Shown piece by piece: positions 36,174 through 44,090 of a stretch of 64,000 bases of DNA; positions within the stretch are counted from its first letter, which is position 1; each line of letters starts with the position of its first letter. Made by a program: the position numbers and the translations under genes. The notes under the pieces are model-generated. The model was not told where the DNA came from and did not search any database. It saw nothing but the letters and a program-made list of their open reading frames with translations. Source of the stretch: Photobacterium sp. GJ3 (GTDB lineage Bacteria; Pseudomonadota; Gammaproteobacteria; Enterobacterales; Vibrionaceae); the NCBI RefSeq assembly GCF_018199995.1, contig NZ_CP073578.1:1736001-1800000 (forward strand), written 5' to 3'.

Positions 36174-37247
36174 CTATTTCCCCGGCTTCGGTACATCATG
36201 AACATTGACCTGCTTTTCCTGAATGATCTCCTGCGCCCAGGTTTCATCTTCGAGTTCTGGCTGTAATCCGTTGTGTTTCTGGGATGCCATTGGCTCAAGG
36301 TAAAGTTCGGTATACAAAGCAAAGTGATCGGAGCCGATAGAGGGCAAACGCTGAATCTTGTGCAAAGTGAAATGATGGCTGTGAAAAATATGGTCCAATG
36401 GCCAACGCATGAACGGATAGTCTGCATGAAAGGTATTAAACATCCCCCGCCCGACTCTTGGGTCGAGCAGACCGCTGATTTTCCGGAACAGACGGGTTGT
36501 TGCAGACCAGGCAACATCATTCAGGTCTCCGGTCACAATCAGCGGTTGTGTTGAACCTTCAACACTGCGGGCAACGAGAATCAGTTCAGCATCACGCTCC
36601 GCAGATTCAGGATTTTCCGTCGGACTGGGTGGTGCCGGGTGCAGAAAATGCATTCTGACCCTCTCACCGCACGGCAATACCAGCAAGGCATGCATGGAAG
36701 GGACGTCATCTTCAATCAGAAACTCAACGCTGGTATCTTCCAGTGCAAAGCGGGAATACACATGCATGCCATACAGGTTGTCCAGCGGGCATTTCAACGT
36801 GTAAGGCATGTCACGGACCAGCGTATCTAATTGAGATTGCCACCACTCATCCGATTCCAGTGTCACCAGCACATCGGCCTGAAATTCATGCACTTGTTTG
36901 ATCAACGCATCCGCACGGCGATTCGGTGTCAGCACATTGGCAGTGATCACTCTGAGCCTGCGATTCACATCATCGCCTTTTGCGGAATTGACTTCACAAC
37001 GCCAGAGACGTGTATACGGTAGAATCCACCACAGATGCCAGCACAGGCAAGCCAGTGCGAGCACAAACAATCCCCATGCCTGAAAAAAGCAAAGATTCAC
37101 AACAAGCAATACAACCGCAAACACAGCCAGTTGCAGACGCGGAAAGTCCCACCCTCTGACGAGCCAGTGAGGATGCCGCCAGACAGGTAAAACGGTGGTC
37201 AGAACCAATAAAGCAGTCAGCAGAGTCAGCGCAATCTCCATACCCAT
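36174..37247 (-). CDS. Endonuclease/exonuclease/phosphatase family membrane protein
   Basis: The 357-residue product begins with about three membrane helices (residues 1-85), followed by an EEP hydrolase domain: VITANVLTPNRRAD, VLVTLESDEWW (metal Glu), LIVTGDLNDVAWS (catalytic Asp and Asn) and IGSDHFALYTEL (His). Relatives cleave phosphodiesters or phospholipid headgroups at the membrane. No clear ribosome site is present; GTG 37256 and ATG 37241 are alternative starts. Confidence 0.87.
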   Translation of the reverse strand: MGMEIALTLLTALLVLTTVLPVWRHPHWLVRGWDFPRLQLAVFAVVLLVVNLCFFQAWGLFVLALACLCWHLWWILPYTRLWRCEVNSAKGDDVNRRLRVITANVLTPNRRADALIKQVHEFQADVLVTLESDEWWQSQLDTLVRDMPYTLKCPLDNLYGMHVYSRFALEDTSVEFLIEDDVPSMHALLVLPCGERVRMHFLHPAPPSPTENPESAERDAELILVARSVEGSTQPLIVTGDLNDVAWSATTRLFRKISGLLDPRVGRGMFNTFHADYPFMRWPLDHIFHSHHFTLHKIQRLPSIGSDHFALYTELYLEPMASQKHNGLQPELEDETWAQEIIQEKQVNVHDVPKPGK

Positions 37248-37337
37248 TGGATTCACTAAAATTCAAATGATAAACGCCGGGCCATTCGAACGGTCCGAGC
37301 CTAAGTATTTGTTCTACCAGTTGAGTTTAGGCTGATT

Positions 37338-37928
37338 TTACTGAAATGAGAGATCAGATTCTGAACGCAGGGGAATCACCTGTAACATCGGCCAACGGGT
37401 AAGCCATTGTTTTTCAGCGATACGAGCTTCAAAAACAGCGCGAGGCCGTCGGGGATTATGGGTGAGATGTCCGGCAAACAAAGAAGCCAACCCAAAGCCT
37501 GAAATAATCGCCAGCGTGTCATTTTCCAACCTGACAGCGACTGCAGTTTCCTGTTCCACCCAGTAACCAATCGCATCCAGCGTACTCTGATAAGGCGGAT
37601 CATCATGACGGGTATGCATCAGCGCCTGATTGCGAACCTGCCAGACACAATGTGGATGATGTTGATTGAGCCAATCTTCAATTTGCCAGGCTGTTTCCTG
37701 CGTCTCCTCTGTGGGATCGAAGTAAATGACATCCACATCGTTCAGCGGTGTTGTGACACTGTCACCAAGAAGACGGTCCCAGACCAGATTCCGCACAAAT
37801 CCAGCCCCGATATAACATTGTGGTAAATTCAGCGCAGCAACAATGGCCAGAATCTGCATGCGTCCCTGATCCTGCCTGAGCCATTGTTGCAGCTGATCTT
37901 CCCGTTGAGTTTCTTCGTCGCTCAACAT
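37338..37928 (-). CDS. Nucleotidyltransferase-fold protein (DUF925/YitI-like)
   Basis: A 196-residue protein with the nucleotidyltransferase-like core CYIGAGFVRNLVWDRLLG and the acidic pair LNDVDVIYFD. DUF925 members are of unknown function. I chose ATG 37928, just after the DUF6151 stop; a longer frame begins with a TTG at 37988 inside the upstream gene. Confidence 0.8.
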   Translation of the reverse strand: MLSDEETQREDQLQQWLRQDQGRMQILAIVAALNLPQCYIGAGFVRNLVWDRLLGDSVTTPLNDVDVIYFDPTEETQETAWQIEDWLNQHHPHCVWQVRNQALMHTRHDDPPYQSTLDAIGYWVEQETAVAVRLENDTLAIISGFGLASLFAGHLTHNPRRPRAVFEARIAEKQWLTRWPMLQVIPLRSESDLSFQ

Positions 37929-37932
37929 CACA

Positions 37933-38511
37933 TCAACGTGTTGAATCAATGACTTCCGGCTGAGATACCGGCTGCCCTTTCGGGTCAAAAAATGGATTAG
38001 GTTTTCCTTTTCCGGTGAGCTTCCATCCCAGAATCTTCAGCATGACCCGGATCATCATCGGCCAGACACGGTTGTGTTGCAGGATGTCTTGCGGCAACCT
38101 CGGATTTGCATGTTGCGGATAAGCATGTGCCCGGACTGGCCCCAAATTCTTATCCGTTCTGTCTTCCGGTGCAATCGCCGTTTCAATCAGGCCGACAAAA
38201 GGAAAACTTGGCTTGAGCGTATTTGCCAGAGGGGTCTGGCAACAGCCTGCATACCAGCGGTGTAAACCCGCTGCGGTCAGTCGCAAACAGCGAATATGTT
38301 CAACCCCCTGATGCCACTGAATACTGGAAGGGCTCACCTGGAAAATCGCCGTGCCACGATGAGGCGTCAGGATTTTTTCGGGCTGAAGCTGCATTGCAAA
38401 CGCCTGACAATCCTTGCAATAACAAACAACCCGGTTCCCAGATTCAGGTGACGGTACTTCAGCTTTCCCCTGTATTTCTCCACACGCACATCGTAAATGC
38501 AGTGTTGTCAT
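37933..38511 (-). CDS. DUF6151 / GFA-like zinc protein
   Basis: A 192-residue protein with cysteine clusters CACGEIQG (9-16), CYCKDCQAF (about 30-38) and WYAGCCQTPLAN (about 86-97), as in glutathione-dependent formaldehyde-activating (GFA) enzymes and DUF6151 proteins. These should bind one or two zinc ions. A GAGGAC precedes the ATG. It is co-oriented with and only 4 bases ahead of the nucleotidyltransferase gene. Activity unknown. Confidence 0.82.
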   Translation of the reverse strand: MTTLHLRCACGEIQGKAEVPSPESGNRVVCYCKDCQAFAMQLQPEKILTPHRGTAIFQVSPSSIQWHQGVEHIRCLRLTAAGLHRWYAGCCQTPLANTLKPSFPFVGLIETAIAPEDRTDKNLGPVRAHAYPQHANPRLPQDILQHNRVWPMMIRVMLKILGWKLTGKGKPNPFFDPKGQPVSQPEVIDSTR

Positions 38512-38964
38512 CAGTGTGTCCTCGATTAGCCTTCAGTTTGCTTGTGCCGCCCGTGATGGCTGTGCCTGATTCAATTGCACTTTGAGTGCTTGTGCATATT
38601 CGCGTAAACGTAACGCATTATTCGCAAACTTTTCGTGACCGCAAGCAATCTCCTAAGAAAAACAGCCTCTGGAAACTCTCGCACCACTGTATTTATCCGA
38701 ATGCCTCAAATTCATACGACTGACGATACATTGCGTTTGAGCTCACAGTTCATCTGAATAGAAGCAACCAAGATGAAGCGTGTTTTCAAGCCGTTTTGAA
38801 CGGCTAATTCACCCATTCTTACTGCGAGATGCGTCTTACTGAGCCGCTTGGCCCAAATAACACAACATTTTCCTTTCATTTGATAAAACCATCTTAGTTA
38901 GCTTATTGAGCTATTTCATTGATGCGCCTGTCGCTAACTTAAAGTCAAAATCATCGAACGTTTT
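38512..38964. other. Gene-free region before the toxin island
   Basis: No intact gene is visible. It contains the left copy of the 74-bp repeat (38701-38774). The sequence after about 38640 becomes AT-rich and fragmented, marking the start of the accessory island. Confidence 0.5.
38701..38774 (+). repeat. 74-bp direct repeat, left copy
   Basis: Aligns without gaps to 42029-42102 with 65 of 74 identical bases. Both copies start at an ATG and read as MxxIxTTDDxLRLSSQFI; this copy meets a TGA after 18 codons, while the right copy runs on. Confidence 0.85.
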
Positions 38965-39330
38965 GTGCTTTTAGTCATTGCGTCAGCTGTTATGTATCTA
39001 GGCGATGATGACACCTCTTATCAGGTGGCCAAATTAACTCTGAAACTTCACCGAAACATATACTGTCGGTCATTATATCCGCCAGAAATGGCGTATTGGG
39101 AACAGTTAGCTCTACGATCTCGGTGTCGATTTCAAGAAAGATGCCTCATGTATTATCTGGATGGTGTGGTGGAAAATCTAGCTTTAGTCAGGCGTTTCGT
39201 CACGAATATTCTCAGACAGTGTGGCTATGAACTCTCAAGTCAAAAGATTGGGTTAAAAAAGTCAGCTTGGAGAGATGTTTATAGAAGTAGTGTATCTTTG
39301 GGTTGTAGAAAAGTGTACTCGCGTACCTGA
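38965..39330 (+). pseudogene. Degenerate ORF, possible reverse transcriptase C-terminal fragment
   Basis: A 121-codon frame starting at GTG. The segment MYYLDGVVEN followed by RRFVTNILRQCGYELSSQKIGLKKSAW and VYRSSVSLGCRKV recalls the end of retron/DRT-type reverse transcriptases, where a YxDD motif precedes a GxxINxxKT-like block and a VTGL-like block. Here the catalytic second Asp would be Gly and the upstream palm is missing. No ribosome site or RNA partner is visible. I call it a remnant only; the identification is tentative. Confidence 0.3.
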
Positions 39331-39489
39331 CCAAGATCCACTCTTTGAGGCGAAAAAACAATCACCCTGAGCGTCTGAATAGTCAAATTAATCATTTCGT
39401 TGATTTTCACCTCAAATTGCCTTGTTAAAGATGATACTCACTGACATTATTGATATCATCTCTATTATTTTTTATATGAGTAAACGCGT

Positions 39490-40509
39490 ATGCGGTATGA
39501 ATCGTTACCATATAAACCTGAAAAAAAGAAAGAAACCACAAGAGAAAGAGCAGAGCGCCAACGTCAAGAGCGCAGAGCGGAATTAACCTATACAGCTCAA
39601 GATTATGAGAGATGGGCTAAAGAGCGTGCAAGAGTTCTTGCTGAACGTGCGATGGCAACAACCACAGAAGATTGGAAACCCGTAAAAGGAAGTTTTCCGC
39701 TATTGGTTTTTGAAACACGAAAAAAAATGGATGACTTTGATGCTCCAGATATGAGTTTCGGAGATGAAGAGCGTTTTAAAATAGAGTCTTACGGATTTAT
39801 GCAGCCATTTGCTCAAAGTGTCAATTATGACCCTGATCATATTGCTTCAGATGGTACGCATTCATCCCTTAGTGAAGACCAATTTTCCTTGCCTGCATGT
39901 GAGCATTTCGAACGTATGCGTAATTTAGGAACTGTGTTTTCTAATCAAACATTAGGCGATGTTCTGGGATTTGAAACAAGCTCAATTTTTTCTGAAATGG
40001 TTGATAAATTTGAGCGTAACGAGGGCGGTTATTACAGTAATCCATCGCTAAATAAAGCACTGCAAGAGCACGAGACAACTCAACGTTTTCATGACGCTCT
40101 GAAAAATTGTTTAGAAGAAAGCCTTAAAAATGGAAGATTGCCTGATGATGTTCTTCGTGTTTCAAGTCAATACATGATGTCCTCAAAAGGAGAGATGTTA
40201 CCTAAATTTGATTCAAGTCCACGCGGTAAAGACCTTTACAACGGTACAGTTCTCAGTGTTCATGATATTTGGTCATTGCGTGTTTATGCTGAAAGACTTG
40301 AATACAAAGGAAATGAAATTAGAGGGATATTTCAATATGAAGTCCAAGATCACTTTGGACTCGATACCAATGACATTAATCATGATTTTAGTGATGGTAT
40401 TAAGAAGCAGTATGAGCAATTAGAAGGATTCCGCTCTTGGTATCTGCTTCAACATTTTAAAGGATATGGTTATAAGCCATTCATAACTAAAATAGATTTT
40501 AAACTATGA
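39490..40509 (+). CDS. DUF3289 family toxin (probable T6SS/polymorphic effector)
   Basis: A 339-residue protein. The first 60 residues are extremely charged (KKKETTRERAERQRQERRAE). The C-terminal 120 residues match DUF3289 as I recall it: IWSLRVYAERLEY, then EIRGIFQYEVQDHFGLD, EGFRSWYLLQHFKGYGYKPF. DUF3289 proteins are found with type VI secretion and Rhs/VgrG contexts and are regarded as toxins. No signal peptide is seen. The stop overlaps the start of a membrane protein by ATGA, the usual toxin-immunity coupling. Two broken copies of its last 60 residues follow. AT-rich composition indicates transfer. The biochemical activity is unknown. Confidence 0.75.
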   Translation: MRYESLPYKPEKKKETTRERAERQRQERRAELTYTAQDYERWAKERARVLAERAMATTTEDWKPVKGSFPLLVFETRKKMDDFDAPDMSFGDEERFKIESYGFMQPFAQSVNYDPDHIASDGTHSSLSEDQFSLPACEHFERMRNLGTVFSNQTLGDVLGFETSSIFSEMVDKFERNEGGYYSNPSLNKALQEHETTQRFHDALKNCLEESLKNGRLPDDVLRVSSQYMMSSKGEMLPKFDSSPRGKDLYNGTVLSVHDIWSLRVYAERLEYKGNEIRGIFQYEVQDHFGLDTNDINHDFSDGIKKQYEQLEGFRSWYLLQHFKGYGYKPFITKIDFKL

Positions 40510-40829
40510 GAGTATTAATTAAATGGGTTTTGCTTGCTATTCCTCTTTTCTTTTTAGGTTTGGCTTGGCTCGGTGTGGTCTTTGGAATAGATTTAATCCC
40601 AGATGGCTTTTTACGTGATGATACATTTGAATATAGCGGAGATGGAAAAAAGCCAACTGGGCTTGTATCTCAAAGCTGGTTTGATTCAGTATCCATTGTA
40701 GCTATGGTTCCCGGTTTTTTTGTTGGCTCTATATACACCGCCTACAAAAAACTATGGTGGTGGTTTGGGGCGTACATGCTTATCGGTGGTTTGCCCATCG
40801 GTATTTTTTTAATCGCTGTTTTTTTGTAA
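40506..40829 (+). CDS. Membrane immunity protein 1 of the DUF3289 array
   Basis: A 107-residue protein with about three membrane helices (residues 5-28; 60-79; 85-106). It overlaps the intact toxin by 4 bases and is the presumed cognate antidote, acting in the inner membrane. Its last 35 residues (SIYTAYKKLWWWFGAYMLIGG and onwards) are nearly identical in the two later copies, while the first 70 residues diverge. That pattern suggests the N-terminal and middle parts set toxin specificity. Confidence 0.7.
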   Translation: MRVLIKWVLLAIPLFFLGLAWLGVVFGIDLIPDGFLRDDTFEYSGDGKKPTGLVSQSWFDSVSIVAMVPGFFVGSIYTAYKKLWWWFGAYMLIGGLPIGIFLIAVFL

Positions 40830-40888
40830 CTATTCACCAGTGGTGTGTTGACTCGCCAGAAGCCCGCCCTAGGACATCCGGGTTCAGG
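40734..40888 (+). repeat. Conserved 3' immunity/spacer repeat, unit A
   Basis: From TACACCGCCTAC to the toxin-tail start, this unit covers the end of immunity gene 1 and the spacer (TATTCACCAGTGGTGTGTTGACTCGCC in two parts). It is nearly identical to units at 41309 and 41874. Confidence 0.85.
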
Positions 40889-41084
40889 CATGAAATTAGA
40901 GGTGTGTTTAAGTACAAAGTTCAGGATCATTTTGGACTCGATTCGCGTGATATCGATCATGATTGGAGTGAGCCGCATCGTTGGTATGAAAAGTTGGAAG
41001 GGTTCCGCGATTGGTATTTGCTTCAGCATTTTCAATGGGTATGGGTATCAGCCTTTTATCTCAAAAATAGATTTTGAATTATGA
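40889..41084 (+). pseudogene. Orphan DUF3289 toxin tail 2 (broken)
   Basis: The frame from 40889 reads HEIRGVFKYKVQDHFGLDSRD and EKLEGFRDWYLLQHF, matching the end of the intact toxin. An extra base near 41030 shifts the frame; the correct ending NGYGYQPFISKIDFEL follows in the other frame. It has no N-terminal part or start codon. The stop still overlaps the next immunity gene by ATGA. Confidence 0.8.
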
Positions 41085-41404
41085 GTCAGACTTTTCGATA
41101 TTCTTTGTTGTTAATTCCCTTATGTTTTTTGGTTTCACTTTGGTTGGATGTGGTTTTCGGTGTCGATATAGTTCCTGATGGTGTACTCTATGATGACACG
41201 GTTGAATACACTGGTGATGGTATAAAACCTAGTGGTTTGATACCTACCAGTCTATTTAATTTATTTGGGATTATTGCAATGATCCCTGGTTTTTTCATTG
41301 GTTCAATCTACACCGCCTACAAAAAACTTTGGTGGTGGCTTGGGGCGTACATGCTTATCGGTGGTTTGCCCGTCGGTATTTTTTCAATCGCTGTTTTTTT
41401 ATAA
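41081..41404 (+). CDS. Membrane immunity protein 2 of the DUF3289 array
   Basis: A 107-residue protein with the same three-helix plan as protein 1. The middle part differs (GVLYDDTVEYTGDGIKPSGL against GFLRDDTFEYSGDGKKPTGL), and the C-terminal 35 residues are nearly the same. It follows a broken toxin tail, so it is an orphan immunity gene that could protect against a related strain's effector. Confidence 0.7.
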   Translation: MSQTFRYSLLLIPLCFLVSLWLDVVFGVDIVPDGVLYDDTVEYTGDGIKPSGLIPTSLFNLFGIIAMIPGFFIGSIYTAYKKLWWWLGAYMLIGGLPVGIFSIAVFL

Positions 41405-41463
41405 CCATTCACCAGTTGTGTGTTGACTCGCTAGAAGCTAGCCCAAAGAAATCCGGATTCAGG
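41309..41463 (+). repeat. Conserved 3' immunity/spacer repeat, unit B
   Basis: Same composition as unit A: end of immunity gene 2 plus spacer, same length, with only scattered substitutions. Confidence 0.85.
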
Positions 41464-41655
41464 CATGAAATTAGGGGTGTATTTAAGTACAAAGTTCAGG
41501 ATCATTTTGGACTCGATTCTCGTGATATCGTTCATGATTGGAGTGATCCGTATCCTTGGTATGAGTAGTTGGAAGGCTTTCGTTCTTGGTATTTACTTCA
41601 GTATTTTACTCGTTATGGATATCAGCCATGTATTACAACGATTGAGGTTGAATGA
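41464..41655 (+). pseudogene. Orphan DUF3289 toxin tail 3 (broken)
   Basis: It reads HEIRGVFKYKVQDHFGLDSRDI, then PYPWYE, an in-frame TAG at 41566-41568, and LEGFRSWYLLQYFTRYGYQP. It has no start or N-terminal region. The TGA at 41653-41655 overlaps the next immunity ATG. Confidence 0.8.
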
Positions 41656-41969
41656 TGAGGTTAGTCTCTAGATTTTTACTCGCAATTCCTTTGCTGTGGT
41701 TTGCTTTTCTTTGGTTATATTTCGTTGTTGATATTGACCTCACTCCAAGTTGGTTATTTTATAATGCAGCGCGAAGACCGGAAGAACCACCAGCAGAAGG
41801 ATTGCTTCCTGACGATATTTTTCCATTGTTGTTTTTTTTCATCAGCCCAATCCTGTTTTTCATTGGTTCAATCTACACGGCTTACAAAAAACTTTGGTGG
41901 TGGTTTGGGGTGTACATGCTTATCGGTGGTTTGCCCTTCGGTATTTTTTCAATCGCTGTTTTTTTATAA
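41652..41969 (+). CDS. Membrane immunity protein 3 of the DUF3289 array
   Basis: A 105-residue three-helix protein. Its N-terminal 65 residues are the most divergent of the three (FVVDIDLTPSWLFYNAARRPEEPP), while the C-terminal SIYTAYKKLWWWFGVYMLIGG and following residues are shared. It is again coupled to a toxin tail by a 4-base overlap. The gene ends 60 bases before the right flanking repeat. Confidence 0.7.
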   Translation: MMRLVSRFLLAIPLLWFAFLWLYFVVDIDLTPSWLFYNAARRPEEPPAEGLLPDDIFPLLFFFISPILFFIGSIYTAYKKLWWWFGVYMLIGGLPFGIFSIAVFL

Positions 41970-42028
41970 CCATTCACCAGTGGCGTGTTGACTCGCCAGA
42001 AGCCAGCCCAATGAAATCCGGGGTCAGA
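41874..42028 (+). repeat. Conserved 3' immunity/spacer repeat, unit C
   Basis: Same composition as units A and B: end of immunity gene 3 plus spacer. It is followed not by a toxin tail but by the right copy of the 74-bp flanking repeat. Confidence 0.85.
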
Positions 42029-42102
42029 ATGTCTAAAATTCGTACGACTGACGATAAGTTGCGTTTGAGCTCACAGTTCATCAACATAGAAGCAGCCAAG
42101 AT
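42029..42102 (+). repeat. 74-bp direct repeat, right copy
   Basis: Partner of 38701-38774 (65 of 74 identical). From its ATG the frame stays open to 42157 (42 codons), overlapping the start of the acetyltransferase gene. I do not recognise the encoded peptide. Confidence 0.85.
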
Positions 42103-42146
42103 ATTTCTGGAACATCCAATGCAGCAACCCAATACAGGTAGCGACC

Positions 42147-42758
42147 ATGGCGGATAAGTTAACTGATTTCAACACCAGACGATTGATTGATCAGGCACTC
42201 ATTGATCACCAGATGGAACGACGGGAATTACTCTACGAGTTCAATCACTCCCGGCCGGGCGAGCATCAGAAACGTCGGGATTTACTGAAACAGATTCTCG
42301 GTCACTATGAAGGAACCCACATCGAGCCCCCGTTTCGGTGTGATATGGGCAGCCAGTTAACCATCGGAAAAGGTGGATTTATTAACTATGGCCTGATTGT
42401 GCTGGATATCGCCCCCGTGAGTATTGGCAACCATGTACTGATTGGTCCGAATGTTCAGCTTTGCGCTGCCAGCCACCCTATCCTGCTGTCGGAACGAATC
42501 CAGCCTTACGCCTGTGGCGATCCGATTCAAGTGGGTAACAATGTCTGGATTGGCGCCGGAAGTATCGTGCTTGGTGGAGTTTCGATTGGGGAGAATACCG
42601 TCATTGGTGCCGGAAGCGTGGTGACCCAAGATATTCCGGCCAATGTTGTCGCTGTCGGGAACCCTTGCCGAGTCATCCGTACGATTGAACAGGGTGATAT
42701 ACCAACAGAGGCAGAAATTCAGGCCCTTTACCAGACACTCGGTGTGGGAGATGATTGA
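42147..42758 (+). CDS. Sugar O-acetyltransferase, maltose/galactoside type
   Basis: A 203-residue left-handed beta-helix acetyltransferase that moves acetyl from acetyl-CoA to a sugar hydroxyl. Hexapeptide repeats fill residues 75-180 (VSIGNHVLIGPNVQL; IQVGNNVWIGAGSIVLGGVSIGENTVIGAGSVV in order), and the catalytic His is in CAASHPILL. The N-terminal segment has the maltose-acetyltransferase helix. It lies between the two toxin modules with a base composition closer to the core genome. Confidence 0.9.
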   Translation: MADKLTDFNTRRLIDQALIDHQMERRELLYEFNHSRPGEHQKRRDLLKQILGHYEGTHIEPPFRCDMGSQLTIGKGGFINYGLIVLDIAPVSIGNHVLIGPNVQLCAASHPILLSERIQPYACGDPIQVGNNVWIGAGSIVLGGVSIGENTVIGAGSVVTQDIPANVVAVGNPCRVIRTIEQGDIPTEAEIQALYQTLGVGDD

Positions 42759-42815
42759 ACGCGTTTTAGGATGTACAACACCAGGCAGAAGCGGATTCAG
42801 AAGAAAGGTCGAAAC

Positions 42816-43454
42816 CTACAAGTCGTCATAAAAATCATCTTCCTCATCTTCTGAGGCAAAAGCGGCACCTGGTCCCCAATCTTGAAGACTTAAAAAGCCT
42901 ACGCCAGTTAACCCAGCTAACTTCAAAGCGCTTACCACGGATTCATGATAAAGATAATGTGGCTTTTCATGTAGCCTGAACACCAAACGTTCTTGTAAAG
43001 GAATGTTATCCAATACATCTTCATTCAAAACCATTTGTCTCAATTCAAACGCATCATTTTCATAAGTCCCATCATAAACCGATCGCTTTGGATCTAAAGC
43101 ACGATAGTTTTGCCAGATGTGCACTAAATAATGCTTATCCCACGTTTTTTCACGATTCTCGATATATGCCGGGTAAAAATCAACACCGGGTAACTGAAAT
43201 AAATCCAACACTTGCTTGAATTTTTCAGACACTAGCCCTGCGGGTAAAACTTCATGATAATCACAAGGATTAAATCGACCATCATCACCCATTGTGATAT
43301 GCACATAGCCAGGCCCAAGAACTTCACGCTGAATCGAACGCAATGCTAGCAATCTCAATAATCCATCATCAGATTTCCGATTCTTCGCCAGCATATAAGG
43401 TGCAGAATCGGCATCTTCTGTCAGTAAATAATACTGAGAATCATACTTCATCAT
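42816..43454 (-). CDS. Imm11-like immunity protein, copy 2
   Basis: A 212-residue soluble acidic protein ending EDEEDDFYDDL. The segment HEVLPAGLVSEKF, LPGVDFYPAYIENREKTWDKHYLVHIW and CID-like ALDPKRSVYDGTYE fit the Imm11 (DUF1629) immunity family, associated with nuclease toxins. It is about 85 percent identical to the gene just upstream, and the two overlap by one base. It most likely binds the AHH nuclease or a variant of it. Confidence in family is moderate. Confidence 0.7.
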   Translation of the reverse strand: MMKYDSQYYLLTEDADSAPYMLAKNRKSDDGLLRLLALRSIQREVLGPGYVHITMGDDGRFNPCDYHEVLPAGLVSEKFKQVLDLFQLPGVDFYPAYIENREKTWDKHYLVHIWQNYRALDPKRSVYDGTYENDAFELRQMVLNEDVLDNIPLQERLVFRLHEKPHYLYHESVVSALKLAGLTGVGFLSLQDWGPGAAFASEDEEDDFYDDL

Positions 43455-44089
43455 TACAAGTCGTCATAAAAATCATCTTCCTCATCTTCTGAGGCAAAAG
43501 CGGCGCCTGGTCCCCAATCTTGGATATTCATAAAACTCACCCCGGTTAATCCTGCTTGTTTCAACGCCTTTACAACTGTTTCATGGTACAGATACTTAGG
43601 ATCTTCATTCAAACGAAAAACCAATCGTTCTTGTAAAGGAACTTTATCTAAAACCTCAGTATTTAGTGTCATTTTCTCAAGAAGAAAACGATCATTTTCA
43701 TAAGTCCCATCATAAACCGATCGCTTTGGGTCTAAAGCACGATAGTTTTGCCAGATGTGCACTAAGTAATGCTTATCCCACGTTTTCCCTCGATTCTCGA
43801 TATATGCCGGGTAAAAATCAACACCAGGCAATTGAAATGATTCAAGTACGTTCTTGAACTTTTCAGACACTAACCCTGCAGGCAATACTTCATGGTAATC
43901 ACAAGGATTAAAACGTCCATCATCCCCCATTGTAATATGTATATAACCAGGACCAAGAACCTCACGCTGAATCGAACGCATTGCAAGCAATCTCAATAAT
44001 CCATCATCAGATTTCCGATTCTTCGCCAGCATATAAGGGGCAGAATCTGCATCTTCTCTCAGTAAATAATATTGACTGTCGTATTTCAT
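43454..44089 (-). CDS. Imm11-like immunity protein, copy 1
   Basis: A 211-residue paralog of the next gene downstream. It differs mainly between residues 145 and 185 (NDRFLLEKMTLNTEVLDKV, NEDPKYLYHETVVKALKQAG), which may adjust toxin specificity. It starts one base after the nuclease stop, as expected for the cognate antidote. Its 3' end is nearly identical to that of copy 2. Confidence 0.72.
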   Translation of the reverse strand: MKYDSQYYLLREDADSAPYMLAKNRKSDDGLLRLLAMRSIQREVLGPGYIHITMGDDGRFNPCDYHEVLPAGLVSEKFKNVLESFQLPGVDFYPAYIENRGKTWDKHYLVHIWQNYRALDPKRSVYDGTYENDRFLLEKMTLNTEVLDKVPLQERLVFRLNEDPKYLYHETVVKALKQAGLTGVSFMNIQDWGPGAAFASEDEEDDFYDDL

Positions 44090-44090
44090 C

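Noticed and set aside
38965..39330. An active retron with its RNA
   Set aside because: The frame lacks the palm domain and the second catalytic Asp, and I saw no structured RNA with inverted repeats next to it.
40734..42028. Regularly spaced repeats that could be taken for a CRISPR-like array
   Set aside because: The repeats are about 155 bases long, encode the ends of immunity proteins and are separated by coding DNA of more than 400 bases. No cas gene is present.
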